Source: Rhodoferax sp. GW822-FHT02A01 (GTDB lineage: Bacteria; Pseudomonadota; Gammaproteobacteria; Burkholderiales; Burkholderiaceae_C). Taken from it: a stretch of DNA of 64,000 bases. A program made the translations under genes and the position numbers. The notes under the pieces were generated by a model. It worked only from the letters and a program-made list of their open reading frames with translations. It was not told the DNA's origin and searched no databases. Shown one piece after another: positions 1 through 8,866 of this stretch (the first letter of the stretch is position 1; each line of letters starts with the position of its first letter). Location of the stretch: NCBI RefSeq assembly GCF_038784515.1, contig NZ_CP152376.1:3224001-3288000 (forward strand), read 5' to 3'.

Positions 1-322
1 CGGTGAAGCCTTGCAGGCGCAGGGCGGCCAGGAACTGGTTGTAGGCAGCAGCCGGGGAGACCGGTTTGTCGCTGCTCAGGTTGATGGTGCCCTTCACGCG
101 CGGGTCCAACACCACCTGGCGGCCTGTCATGCTGGACATGGCGCGGGCGACCGATTCAATCTCGGCGTTGACAAAGTTCAGGGTGACCGGCGCTCCCTTG
201 GCTGGCACGTCGGCAGCAGGCGTGGCGGCTTGGGCGAAGGCAAGGCCGCAGGTCAGGCCCATGACCAGACCCAGGGTGCAAGCCCAGGCGCTGACGGGTG
301 TGAATGGCAAGGTGTTTCGCAT
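1..322 (-). CDS. gspD: Type II secretion secretin GspD, N-terminal part
   Basis: The gene runs off the left edge, so only the first 107 codons are visible. The start is the ATG whose complement lies at 320-322. The product opens with a signal peptide (basic start, hydrophobic core, cleavage likely after AFA near residue 30). It continues into the N0 domain: VTLNFVNAEIESVARAMS followed by TGRQVVLDP and a KGTINLSS strand, which is the usual GspD/secretin N0 signature. The family forms the outer-membrane channel of the type II secretion system. It is the last gene of the minus-strand gsp run in view, four bases after gspN. gspE and gspF would be expected beyond the edge. Confidence 0.93.
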   Translation of the reverse strand, partial: MRNTLPFTPVSAWACTLGLVMGLTCGLAFAQAATPAADVPAKGAPVTLNFVNAEIESVARAMSSMTGRQVVLDPRVKGTINLSSDKPVSPAAAYNQFLAALRLQGFT

Positions 323-326
323 GGTG

Positions 327-1136
327 CTAGCCCAGGGTAATGACAGACCGCGCGCCATCGCGCCGTCCCATGATGTTGAGAAGATTGGAAAGCTCGGCTT
401 CGTGGTCGGCATCGGCGCGCGCCTCTCCCGTGAAGCGCAGATGCGATGCGGTCCAGCGGCCCGTGCCCTTTAGTTGCAGGCTTCCCTGCACCGTGCTCAG
501 GTCCAGCTGCGGCTGGTCTCCGCCCTGCAGTGACAGCTTGTAGGAGCCCAGTGGACGCAAGGTGGAAAGCCGGGAACTCAGGGCCGGCATTTCCAGGACC
601 ATGGCACCCTCCACGCGGATACGGTCCACTGCGGAAACGAGAGTCAGGCCCGGTGTGTGGAGCAAAAAGGCACCTTCAAACTGCGCCGTGTTCCAGGGTG
701 TGCCCAGGCCTGCCAAGAGGGCAGCAGGCCAGGTGGATTGGCCTGCCAGAACTTGCAGGCGCCATCCGCGCAGACCCGGTGTGAATGTCAGTTGCTGGGG
801 CTGGGTGGTACAGCAATCCGCCTGCAGGGACAGGTGCATGGTGCCTAGGCCGGGGCGCAGGTCCCATTGCACGCGACCCGGCAATCGCGCCGCGTCGCTG
901 CTGCCGGGACCGCCGGTAAGGCCCACTTGGGCTGATCCGTGCCAGACCGTGCCGCGGCTCTCGCGTAGTACTAGCTGGCCGTTGGTTGCGGCAAAAGCGG
1001 CACGCTGCACCCACACTGCGGGCGCGAACACCAGCGTGGCGGCGATGGCTCCGAGCAAAGCGCCCACGCCCGCCCACCACCAGGTGCCGCGGCTGGCCGA
1101 CATGCGGGAGGAGGAGCGTGCGCGTGGATGGGCCAT
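327..1136 (-). CDS. gspN: Type II secretion protein GspN
   Basis: The 269-residue product has a basic N-terminus, one membrane segment (about residues 15-37, WWWAGVGALLGAIAATLVF) and a periplasmic body with alternating hydrophobic strands, as in GspN. The frame is open upstream to 1271, but the ATG at 1136 is preferred: it lies nine bases after the gspM stop, while the upstream extension would overlap gspM and reads as low-complexity Pro/Gly/Arg. GspN is an accessory inner-membrane protein of the secretion assembly and is often dispensable. Position between gspM and gspD fits the Comamonadaceae order. Confidence 0.85.
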   Translation of the reverse strand: MAHPRARSSSRMSASRGTWWWAGVGALLGAIAATLVFAPAVWVQRAAFAATNGQLVLRESRGTVWHGSAQVGLTGGPGSSDAARLPGRVQWDLRPGLGTMHLSLQADCCTTQPQQLTFTPGLRGWRLQVLAGQSTWPAALLAGLGTPWNTAQFEGAFLLHTPGLTLVSAVDRIRVEGAMVLEMPALSSRLSTLRPLGSYKLSLQGGDQPQLDLSTVQGSLQLKGTGRWTASHLRFTGEARADADHEAELSNLLNIMGRRDGARSVITLG

Positions 1137-1144
1137 GGGGAGAT

Positions 1145-1636
1145 TCAGCGCGCTGCGGGCGGCAATTGGAACACCAGCGTGCCAGTCCACAGCGGCAGCG
1201 CCGAACCGGCGTCGCGCTGCAGATGGGCCTCCACCGGGCTCAGGCCCGAAGCCGATTGCGGAGCCAGCCATTGCGCCAGATCCTGCGCACTGACCTGTTT
1301 GAGCGAGAGTGTGGCCTGCTCACCCAGCACCTGCAGGGTGGCGTTCTTGCCCAGCGCGTTGGCAGCGGACTGCAGGGTCTTGAGGGAATCCTTGGGAATC
1401 AGGGCCGGTTTGGCCTGCAACTGGGTGGCGCGCACTTGCAGTGCCTGCATGCGCTCCAGCTCGGCGGCCAAGGCGGCACGCTGGGGTTCCACGCTCTTGA
1501 GCGTGCGCAATGTCGGCGCCACCAGAATGCCCCAGAAGACGGCTAGCACGACCACCAGTGCGGCAACAGCCAGGCCACGTCGCTCCCGTGCGGCCAGCGC
1601 GGCCCAGCGGACTTGGAGTGTTTTCTGCCAGGTCAT
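1145..1636 (-). CDS. gspM: Type II secretion inner-membrane protein GspM
   Basis: A 163-residue bitopic protein with a short cytoplasmic N-terminus, one membrane helix (about residues 22-42, GLAVAALVVVLAVFWGILVA) and a periplasmic region with a coiled-coil-like stretch (ELERMQALQVRATQL) and a ferredoxin-like C-terminal fold. This is the GspM architecture; it pairs with GspL in the inner-membrane platform. Its ATG overlaps the gspL stop by one base, indicating translational coupling. Confidence 0.9.
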   Translation of the reverse strand: MTWQKTLQVRWAALAARERRGLAVAALVVVLAVFWGILVAPTLRTLKSVEPQRAALAAELERMQALQVRATQLQAKPALIPKDSLKTLQSAANALGKNATLQVLGEQATLSLKQVSAQDLAQWLAPQSASGLSPVEAHLQRDAGSALPLWTGTLVFQLPPAAR

Positions 1637-2880
1637 CAGCGTTGTTCCTTGGGTTCGATCACCAGCGCGTCGTCCTGCAGGCGCGAGCGCAGACCGCGCG
1701 ACTCTAGTGCCGTGTTGAGGTCCGTGACATGGCCTGGCGGCAGGCCAGTTGTCTTCAGGCGAATCTGCCGGCCACTGAAATCGATGCTGGAAACGGCGGT
1801 GGTCGGCGGCGCCATGGTGGTGACCAGAGACAGCACCCGGCCCAGGTCCGCATCAGACCCCATGCCGCGTGCGCGCGCCAGGTCATCGACCGCCCTTTGC
1901 ATTTGCAGCGGCGCGTCAATGACCAGCTGAATGTCCGGAAAGGTCTGGCGCAGCACGCGCTGGATGGCGCTGCGCTGCTCATCCAGGCTGCGTCGTTGCT
2001 GCCAGGCCATGGCGTTGAGTGCCACCACATGCACCAGCAGCAATGCGGTCAGGCCCCAACGCACGGGCCGCCACTGGGGTGCCTGCAACAGTTGTTGCCA
2101 GCCTGCACGCAGGCGCTTGCCCAGTCGGCCGCTGGCCGAGGCGGTGAGTTCCATCTGCGCCAGGTTCCAGGGCGAGCGGGCGGCCTCCAGCACATGCTCT
2201 GCATGGGACTGTAGCGACACGCGGTTGCCAAAATGGGTTTGCGCCAGAGCCATTGCCGCGGGCTCGGCGCGGATTTCCAGATCGGCATCGGCCAGAGCCA
2301 ATGCCAGGCCTGCACCCTGCAAAGGCAGCAGGCGCACGCCCTGGGCGTCGCAGATCTGCAGTTGGGCATCAGGTCCTTCACCTACCAGCAGCGCGTGGGC
2401 AGCGCCTGCGGGCGCCGGCGTGCACTCAGCCGCAATGCGGCTTACCGCGCGGCCTGCAACTTCCAGCGCCTGCAGGTGGCCGTGCAGCCAGGCGCGGTCG
2501 CATATGGCGACCCAGGCGTTGGCAGCGGGTGCCGGCTCGCTGGTCATGGCCGCAAAGACGGCGAAATGCAGGTTGTCGGCATCGTCCAGCAACTGCTCTT
2601 CCAGCACGCCGGATAGCACCGCGCGTGCACGCGCTGGCTCCAGGCGGGCGCTCAACAGGCTGCGCAGCACGCGCTCGGGCACGGTGACACAGTGCCAGGA
2701 CACGGACTGCGCCGGAATCAGGGCTACCACTTCGGTACCGCGCCCTGGCTGCGCCGGCAGCAACGAAGCCGCGGCACGGCCGTGGGCGCCCACCTGCTGG
2801 CCGTCTGGCGTGAGCACGTAGTCGTATTCAGGCGTGGCTGCGACGGCGGTGGGTGGGAGGGTGAGGATCAATGTGGACAT
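1636..2880 (-). CDS. gspL: Type II secretion platform protein GspL
   Basis: The 414-residue product has a long cytoplasmic actin-like region (about 1-240), one membrane helix near 255-275 (WGLTALLLVHVVALNAMAW) and a periplasmic ferredoxin-like domain, as in GspL, which links the GspE ATPase to the pseudopilus assembly. The ATG at 2880 (MSTLILTLPP) is chosen over one 14 codons upstream because it lies 13 bases after the gspK stop, whereas the longer form would overlap gspK. The gene overlaps gspM by one base. Confidence 0.92.
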   Translation of the reverse strand: MSTLILTLPPTAVAATPEYDYVLTPDGQQVGAHGRAAASLLPAQPGRGTEVVALIPAQSVSWHCVTVPERVLRSLLSARLEPARARAVLSGVLEEQLLDDADNLHFAVFAAMTSEPAPAANAWVAICDRAWLHGHLQALEVAGRAVSRIAAECTPAPAGAAHALLVGEGPDAQLQICDAQGVRLLPLQGAGLALALADADLEIRAEPAAMALAQTHFGNRVSLQSHAEHVLEAARSPWNLAQMELTASASGRLGKRLRAGWQQLLQAPQWRPVRWGLTALLLVHVVALNAMAWQQRRSLDEQRSAIQRVLRQTFPDIQLVIDAPLQMQRAVDDLARARGMGSDADLGRVLSLVTTMAPPTTAVSSIDFSGRQIRLKTTGLPPGHVTDLNTALESRGLRSRLQDDALVIEPKEQR

Positions 2881-2893
2881 GGCTTCAGTGCGC

Positions 2894-3871
2894 TCATTGT
2901 AGGGAAGCCGTTGTGGCGCCATGCAGTGCCTCGCGCTGGCGCCAGATCACCTTGGTCGCGGTGCCGTTGCGCTCTACCAGTGAGACCTCCTGCACGGCGG
3001 AGTCTCCCAGGCGCAAACGGCCGCGCACTGCGAAGTAGTGGCTGCCCACACTGAAGTCCTTGGCATCTGGCTGCGTAGCGGAGCCCTCGCGTATGCCGGC
3101 GGCCTTGAGTGCCTCGGAAACGGTCTTGTAGTGCATGGTGGCGCGCTCGGTCACCATTTGCTGGGCCCGTGCCAGCTCCAGGCCTGGCACGGCTGCGTGC
3201 AGCACTTCGGCTCCGGCCGTGTTGAGGTTCAGCGGCGTGGCCACGGGCAGCAGTGTCGCGTAGGGGAGAAGGGCATCCACGGTGTCCTGCGTCAGTCCCA
3301 GCCACACCAGTTGGTCCATGCGATAGGGTTTGAGCGGTACCGTATCGGAATTGTTGTTCGTCTTCGTATCGGTACTGCTTGCTTCGCTGGCGGCATAGTT
3401 GTCCACCATGCGTTGGAGCTGGGCCTTGGGTAAACCCAGCGTGTCAAACAGCCGGGCAAAGGCCAGGTAGCTGGACGGGTTGGGCTTGCCGTCCTGCACC
3501 AGATTGCGCACGTTCAACAGGGCCTGCTGGTCGCTGATCTGGCCCGACAGAAAGGCGTCCATGGCATCGTCCGTGTTGTTCTTGTCCACGGCCAGGAAGC
3601 TGGAAAGGCGGGCCTCCTGCAGCGGCAAGGCCCAGGGCTCGGACAGGTGGTCCACATCGCCATTGCGTGCGTCCTCCTGCAGGATCAGGCGCGCCCAGTC
3701 CAGGGCGCCGTTAAGTACCCATTGCATTTGCGTGCGGGTGCGCTCGGCAGCTTCGATCTCCACACTGCGCCACTGTTGCCACAGGGCGGCCGCGGCAAAG
3801 GTGGCGACCAGCGTCACCGTAAGCATGGCAGTGAGCAGGGCCGCACCGCGATTGCGCAGCATGCGGGTCAT
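2894..3871 (-). CDS. gspK: Minor pseudopilin GspK
   Basis: A 325-residue pseudopilin. The N-terminus has a short basic leader ending in Gly9 followed by a hydrophobic helix (AALLTAMLTVTLVATFAAAALW). The usual Glu at position +5 is absent, which is normal for GspK. The large C-terminal region with a helix-hairpin-helix-like part (PLNLNTAGAEVLHAAVPGL) is the T2SSK domain that caps the pseudopilus tip with GspI and GspJ. It overlaps gspJ by four bases. Confidence 0.93.
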   Translation of the reverse strand: MTRMLRNRGAALLTAMLTVTLVATFAAAALWQQWRSVEIEAAERTRTQMQWVLNGALDWARLILQEDARNGDVDHLSEPWALPLQEARLSSFLAVDKNNTDDAMDAFLSGQISDQQALLNVRNLVQDGKPNPSSYLAFARLFDTLGLPKAQLQRMVDNYAASEASSTDTKTNNNSDTVPLKPYRMDQLVWLGLTQDTVDALLPYATLLPVATPLNLNTAGAEVLHAAVPGLELARAQQMVTERATMHYKTVSEALKAAGIREGSATQPDAKDFSVGSHYFAVRGRLRLGDSAVQEVSLVERNGTATKVIWRQREALHGATTASLQ

Positions 3872-4557
3872 GACTTGGTTCCTGAAGCGGTGGAGCGCAT
3901 CCAGTCGTGGCTGATCTTGCCGCTCAGCGGTGAGTCCTGTGGCAGCGTGAGTTGCAGGCGCACGCCGTCCGGGTTGACGGCTGATGCCTCGCTGCTGGAG
4001 CCAGGGTTGGTCCAGGCATCGCCCCGGTAGTAGAAGATCTGCCAGTCCACCAGCGGCACGATCTGCACCTGCTGTTTGCGGGTTGCGTCATCGGGGCTTT
4101 GGGCCCAGAGTGCGGCCTGGGTCCAGGCGTCTTGCAGGGCGTTGCGGCTTTGCACTACCGGCGATTGCCAGCGCAGCCAGACCTTGCGTCCGTTTTCGGC
4201 TCTGCTGGTCCAGGCCACCACGCGTAGGCCGGGCGCACCGGCTGTGCTGCTGTAGCGCGTGATGCGAAACACCAGGCCGTTCCATTCGAGTGGGCTGGGC
4301 AAGGTATTGATGGCGCGCGGGTTGGTCAGGTCTGTCGCCATGGCGTCGAGGTCGGCGCTCCACTGGGCCAGGCCATTGCGCAGTGTCTGCAGCGCATCTG
4401 CGCGCGCCTGGGTCTGCGCTTGCGCCTTGCCCATGGCATCCAGTCCGCGCCAGCTCATCAGGCTGAGCAGGGCCATCACCATCAGCGCCACCAACAACTC
4501 CACCAGAGTGAAGCCCCGGCTGTCCCGGCGTGGTGTCGGGATGGGCAGGCTGTGCAT
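3868..4557 (-). CDS. gspJ: Minor pseudopilin GspJ
   Basis: A 229-residue type IV pilin-like protein with the prepilin peptidase site RG|FTLVELLVALMVMALL (Glu at +5) near residue 16, followed by a C-terminal globular region. It forms the pseudopilus tip complex with GspI and GspK. Its ATG overlaps the gspI stop by one base and its end overlaps gspK by four, so the three tip genes look translationally coupled. Confidence 0.93.
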   Translation of the reverse strand: MHSLPIPTPRRDSRGFTLVELLVALMVMALLSLMSWRGLDAMGKAQAQTQARADALQTLRNGLAQWSADLDAMATDLTNPRAINTLPSPLEWNGLVFRITRYSSTAGAPGLRVVAWTSRAENGRKVWLRWQSPVVQSRNALQDAWTQAALWAQSPDDATRKQQVQIVPLVDWQIFYYRGDAWTNPGSSSEASAVNPDGVRLQLTLPQDSPLSGKISHDWMRSTASGTKS

Positions 4558-4943
4558 CAGTTGCGCCCCATCACGGTGGTGATCTGCATCAGCACGTCCG
4601 TGTCCTTGAATACCCGCGCATCCAGGCGCAGGAAGTTGGGGTTGGGTGTGGGGCGTACGCTGGTCTGCACCCGCAGATGCTGACCGGCCTGCTCACAGTC
4701 GGTGTCGGTATCGCCTACACCGGGCATCTGGCGTGCCAGGCGTTGCTTGATGAGTTCGTTTTCGGCACAGAGCTGTGCCAGCAGGGCATCGGACTGGCGC
4801 TCTGCATTGCGGGTCAGTGAGGCGGTGGCTTTCAGGCCGGCCGTCAGTGCGATCGCCACAATGCCCAGTGCGACCAGCACTTCAATCAGGGTAAAGCCGC
4901 TGTGCCGCTTGCGTGGCAGGCCATCTGCGTGTGGGCGGTTCAT
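4557..4943 (-). CDS. gspI: Minor pseudopilin GspI
   Basis: A 128-residue pseudopilin with leader SG|FTLIEVLVALGIVAIAL (Glu +5) and a short C-terminal domain typical of GspI. The frame is open to 5024, but the ATG at 4943 (MNRPHADGL) gives a normal short basic leader and an ATGA overlap with the gspH stop. The longer form would lie inside gspH. Confidence 0.92.
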   Translation of the reverse strand: MNRPHADGLPRKRHSGFTLIEVLVALGIVAIALTAGLKATASLTRNAERQSDALLAQLCAENELIKQRLARQMPGVGDTDTDCEQAGQHLRVQTSVRPTPNPNFLRLDARVFKDTDVLMQITTVMGRN

Positions 4944-5437
4944 GGCGAATTCCCGCTTTGCGCTTGTCCGGCAACAACTGGCTGCACGGTGAATGGGCGC
5001 AGTCCGTCGGTTTGTACACGCCACACAGCTCCGGCCATGCGCGTGTTGGTCAAGGTCACGGACTGCGGTGCGATGATGGGATCGGGCCCCAGTTCCAACA
5101 TGATGGGTGTTGCCGTGGTATCGGCATCCAGCCAGTTGCCGGGCAAGGCATCCTTGGGCAGTCCGTCAAAACGAAAGCCGCTGCCCGTATTACGCCATAT
5201 GACCGCCACGCCCAGCATGCGCGATTGCGCGCGGGCGGATTCCAGCAGGGCGGCCAGCCGCTGGGCTTCACGTTCTATCTGGGTCTGCGCGCTGTCGCGC
5301 ATGGCAAAGGCCACGCCTGCACTGGCAATGGCGATGATGCTGACCACCACCAGCAGCTCCAGCAGCGTAAAGCCGCGCTGGCGCGCTGGTGTGTGGGGTT
5401 TGAAGACTGCCTTACTGCCAGCTGCCGATATCCGCAT
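4940..5437 (-). CDS. gspH: Minor pseudopilin GspH
   Basis: The product carries the prepilin motif RG|FTLLELLVVVSIIAIASAG and a GspH-type C-terminal beta domain. The ATG at 5437 (MRISAAGSK) gives a leader of about 22 residues and an overlap of 26 bases with gspG. ATGs at 5464 and 5485 would extend deeper into gspG and are less likely. GspH is thought to join the GspG fibre to the tip complex. Confidence 0.88.
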   Translation of the reverse strand: MRISAAGSKAVFKPHTPARQRGFTLLELLVVVSIIAIASAGVAFAMRDSAQTQIEREAQRLAALLESARAQSRMLGVAVIWRNTGSGFRFDGLPKDALPGNWLDADTTATPIMLELGPDPIIAPQSVTLTNTRMAGAVWRVQTDGLRPFTVQPVVAGQAQSGNSP

Positions 5438-5849
5438 CTTTGCCTTCGCCACCAGGCTTGCCATCGGCACCCAGCGACAACACATCCACTTCGCCCTTGA
5501 TTCCCGGATTCAGGTATTGGTAAGCGCCGCCCCAGGGATCGGTGGGCAATTTGTCCAGATACGGTTTCCAGTTGGGCGGGATCGGGTCGGTGGTGGGCTT
5601 GGCCACCAGTGCCTGCAGGCCTTGCGCGGCGGTGGGGTAGCGCTGGTTGTCCAGCTTGTAGAGTTTGAGTGCCTGCACCAGGTTGCCCACATCGGTCTTG
5701 GCGGCGGTGACGCGTGCATCGTCTGCTCGGTCCAGCACATTGGGCACGATCAGTGCGGCCAGCACGCCAATGATGACCAGCACCACCATCAGTTCAATCA
5801 GTGTGAAGCCCCGCGCCTGACGGCGGGTGCGAGCGGAAACAAAATTCAT
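5412..5849 (-). CDS. gspG: Major pseudopilin GspG
   Basis: A 145-residue protein with RG|FTLIELMVVLVIIGVLAALIVP near the N-terminus and the conserved C-terminal core typical of GspG (PTAAQGLQALV, then LPTDPWGGAYQYLNPG and a calcium-binding-type segment ending DADIGSWQ). It polymerises into the pseudopilus. It is the first gene of the minus-strand gsp run, with its ATG only 31 bases from the divergent gspC start. Confidence 0.96.
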   Translation of the reverse strand: MNFVSARTRRQARGFTLIELMVVLVIIGVLAALIVPNVLDRADDARVTAAKTDVGNLVQALKLYKLDNQRYPTAAQGLQALVAKPTTDPIPPNWKPYLDKLPTDPWGGAYQYLNPGIKGEVDVLSLGADGKPGGEGKDADIGSWQ

Positions 5850-5880
5850 TGGGCAAACCCTTGGGGACTAAGGCGTCACG

Positions 5881-6345
5881 ATGATAATCGCGAATATGCA
5901 AGTTACCACGCCCAACCTCTGGATACCGCGCCTGTCTGCGTTTGCGCTCGGACTGCTGCTGGCGCTGAGCGTTGGCTACTGGGTGTTGCACTGGCCGTCC
6001 AAGGAGTTGGGCCGAGAGCTGCCGGCTCCAGCCGCTGCCAACGATGCTGTCCTGGCCAAGCCGGAGGAAATCGCACGGCTGTTGGGGGCTGTGGCCGCAC
6101 CGATGGGCAATACCGCGACAGTGGATGCAGCCAGCCGCATCCGTCTGACCGGCATCATTGCGTCTCCCGGTGGTCAGGGTGTGGCTCTGCTGTCCATCGA
6201 TGGCAAACCGCCCAAACCGTATCGTGTGGGCAGCACACTGGAAGAAGGGCTGGTGCTGCAATCCGTCGAGTCGCGGCGCGTGGCGTTGTCCGGTGATGCC
6301 AAGGGACCGGTGCGTATGCGCCTGGAGCTGCCGACACGTCCGTAA
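5881..6345 (+). CDS. gspC: Type II secretion protein GspC (short form)
   Basis: A 154-residue bitopic protein: a membrane helix near residues 15-36 (IPRLSAFALGLLLALSVGYWVL) followed by a periplasmic homology-region domain (RIRLTGIIASPGGQGVALLSIDG, then YRVGSTLEEG). This domain contacts GspD. There is no PDZ or coiled-coil C-terminus, so it is shorter than the roughly 270-residue GspC of Klebsiella or Erwinia. The gene is divergent from gspG. An in-frame ATG five codons downstream is an alternative start. Confidence 0.85.
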   Translation: MIIANMQVTTPNLWIPRLSAFALGLLLALSVGYWVLHWPSKELGRELPAPAAANDAVLAKPEEIARLLGAVAAPMGNTATVDAASRIRLTGIIASPGGQGVALLSIDGKPPKPYRVGSTLEEGLVLQSVESRRVALSGDAKGPVRMRLELPTRP

Positions 6346-6412
6346 GCCGGATTGCTGGATAGTTTGTCTATGATCTTCGCAAGCTGCGGGGCAGTGCTTG
6401 GATCATTGATCA

Positions 6413-8860
6413 ATGTCAATTACAAAATACAAACTATCCATCCGGACGTGGCTTTTCATTCTGGTGCTGGCATGCTGGATTCCGTTGGGGGTTTTTGTAT
6501 TCGGTCAGTTTCTGGCCAATGACCAGAACGCGGCACGCGTAGCCGCAGTGGCCCAGATGCGCGAGCTGGCGCGCACAACCTCCATGGCCATAGACCTGAC
6601 GCTGCGTGACAACGAAGCCATGATGCGTCTGCTGGCCGAGGAGTTCAAGGGCAATCCGCCTGCCAAGATGCCAGGCTTCCAGGCCGAACAGTTCATGGGA
6701 ATTCATCCGCTGGTGAACAACCTGACGCTGCATGATTTGAATGCCAACAACCTGTATTCGTATCTGCCCAACCCTACGCCTGCCCAGGATGCCAAGGACT
6801 TTGCCTGGGTACAGACTGCAATTGCCGCCGAGGGGTTTCATGCCAGCGACGCTTTTCAGGGGCGCTTGAGCGGCAGATGGGTCAGTGTCTTCACCTATCC
6901 AACCCATGACCGCATGGGCCGCAGAACAGGTTTCATCAGTGCATCCATCGATTTGATGCGTCTCAACGCGCGCCTGCTGGCCAAGATCCCCAGCACCGTT
7001 GCGGTTGCCGTGCTGGACCGCGATGGCAAATTCTTGCTGCGCACACAAAGCCCCGAGGCTTGGATCGGCAAGCCCGGTCCTCTGGGGCTCTCACCCGCAT
7101 TTACTTTGCAACGCGAAGGCGTGTTGCAAGTGCAGAGCGTAGAAGGTGTGAGCAAGCTGGTCGCCTATGAGACAAATCCCGCGACAGGTTGGCGTGTGGT
7201 TGCCGGCGTGTCGGAAGACCGCGCCTTGGCCGACTATTACGCGTTGCGCAGGCAAACCCTGTTCACAGGATTGGTACTGGTCCTGACCTCTTTGGGCTTG
7301 GCCTGGGGCATTGCCTCACTCATTGCTGCACCCATAACCGCACTGGCGCAGGCATCGCAGAACAATACGGAGTCTGCAATTCCGATTCCCGTGGTGCCCA
7401 GCGGCCCGTTGGAAATACAGACCGTGGCCCAGCAATTCAACCGCATGGTCGAGTCGCAGCACAGGAGTCTGGCACGTCTGGCCGAGTCCGAGGCACGCTG
7501 GAAATTTGCCCTGGAAGGTTCTGGGGATGGTGTCTGGGACTGGAACTTTGTAACCCGGCACGCCTTCTACTCACGCAGATGCAATGAAATACTCGGCTTT
7601 GAGGACGGTGAGCTGCCCAGCACCATTGACGAATGGGCAGTTCGTACCCACCAGGAGGACTACGCGAGGGTGGTTGCGGTCGGCAGGGCCCACATGGACG
7701 GGGAGTCGCCGTCCTATGCCACGACGTTTCGCATCCGTTGCAAGGATGATTCCTACAAGTGGGTCCTGTCCCGTGGCCTGGTGGTGGAACGCGACTACAA
7801 GGGCCATCCCTTGCGCATGGTGGGCACCATCACCGACTTCTCCCAAATCAAGCAGCGTGATGACGACTTGCGCACCGCAGCCATCGCGTTCGACAGCCAA
7901 TTGCCCATGTACATCCTGGATGACGAGCGCCATTTCAGGCGCGTCAATCGCGCGTTCTCCGAGATGACCGGCCTTTCCATCGAGGAGTTGAGAGGCCAAA
8001 GGCCGGAGGTGTTGCTGGCGCATGGACAGAACGACCCTGAACGCATAGCCGCCTTTTGGAGGCGATTGGCGCAAACCGGCGAAGCCAGCGACGAATTCCT
8101 GGCGCATAGCCGGTTTGGAGATTCGATTTCCATCGTCACCAACCTTTCCGTGGTGAAAAACGACAGCGCTTCCGTAGTGGGCTATGTGGGCACGCTGACC
8201 GACGTCACCGAAAGGAAGCGTCAGCAAGTGCAGCGCGAGGCGGAGCAGGAGGCGCATCGAACCGCTCTGGTGCGCGAAGTACATCACCGGGTCAAGAACA
8301 ACCTGCAAGGCATGATCGGCATATTGCGGGAGTTCGGTCGCAGCCATCCCGAAACCATGGAGCCGCTGACTCAGGTGATCAGCCAGATCCAGAGCATTTC
8401 GGTCATACATGGCTTGCAGGGTGAGACTTCGCTATCGCAGGTTCGGCTGTGTGAGTTGACGGAATCCATTGCCTCCAGCATTGCTGCGGCCCGCCAGGTC
8501 AGCATCGCGTTCCACAGGCCGGACCAGTGGCAGCCCTGCATCATTGAATCCAAGGAAGCAGTCCCCATTGCGCTGGTATTGAATGAGCTGATACTCAATG
8601 CGGTCAAGCATGGTGATGCAGCAAAGGGCTCGGTGCGTATCGCCATGGAAAAAGGAGAGACCGAAAGCGTGGTTCGCATTGTGATCAGCAACTACGGCGA
8701 TTGGAGCCAGAACGCAGTCGGCAAACAGGTAGGCTTGCAGCTGGCGGAGACGCTTTTGCCACGGCAGAGCGCAACGCTCATCAGAAACACACAGAATAAT
8801 CAGGTGGTGACCATACTGGAGTTGGGAGCTCCCGTCATCACACTGGGTCAATGGGAGTAA
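6413..8860 (+). CDS. Membrane sensor histidine kinase (Cache-PAS-PAS-HisKA_2)
   Basis: An 815-residue sensor kinase. The order is: membrane helix (about 12-34), periplasmic double-Cache-type region (about 40-280), membrane helix (about 285-310), a PAS_3 domain near 360-475 (SGDGVWDWNFVTRHAFYSRR), a second PAS near 485-600, then a HisKA_2 phosphoacceptor region with EVHHRVKNNLQGMIGIL (His624/His625) and an HATPase_c domain starting at LVLNELILNAVKHG. HisKA_2 kinases usually pair with ANTAR or similar output regulators. The next gene, six bases downstream, is such a regulator. The ligand is unknown. Confidence 0.9.
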   Translation: MSITKYKLSIRTWLFILVLACWIPLGVFVFGQFLANDQNAARVAAVAQMRELARTTSMAIDLTLRDNEAMMRLLAEEFKGNPPAKMPGFQAEQFMGIHPLVNNLTLHDLNANNLYSYLPNPTPAQDAKDFAWVQTAIAAEGFHASDAFQGRLSGRWVSVFTYPTHDRMGRRTGFISASIDLMRLNARLLAKIPSTVAVAVLDRDGKFLLRTQSPEAWIGKPGPLGLSPAFTLQREGVLQVQSVEGVSKLVAYETNPATGWRVVAGVSEDRALADYYALRRQTLFTGLVLVLTSLGLAWGIASLIAAPITALAQASQNNTESAIPIPVVPSGPLEIQTVAQQFNRMVESQHRSLARLAESEARWKFALEGSGDGVWDWNFVTRHAFYSRRCNEILGFEDGELPSTIDEWAVRTHQEDYARVVAVGRAHMDGESPSYATTFRIRCKDDSYKWVLSRGLVVERDYKGHPLRMVGTITDFSQIKQRDDDLRTAAIAFDSQLPMYILDDERHFRRVNRAFSEMTGLSIEELRGQRPEVLLAHGQNDPERIAAFWRRLAQTGEASDEFLAHSRFGDSISIVTNLSVVKNDSASVVGYVGTLTDVTERKRQQVQREAEQEAHRTALVREVHHRVKNNLQGMIGILREFGRSHPETMEPLTQVISQIQSISVIHGLQGETSLSQVRLCELTESIASSIAAARQVSIAFHRPDQWQPCIIESKEAVPIALVLNELILNAVKHGDAAKGSVRIAMEKGETESVVRIVISNYGDWSQNAVGKQVGLQLAETLLPRQSATLIRNTQNNQVVTILELGAPVITLGQWE

Positions 8861-8866
8861 ATAAAT

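Noticed and set aside
4902..6296. A 464-codon plus-strand frame across gspI, gspH, gspG and gspC
   Set aside because: It spans four genes with clear pseudopilin or GspC signatures in other frames.
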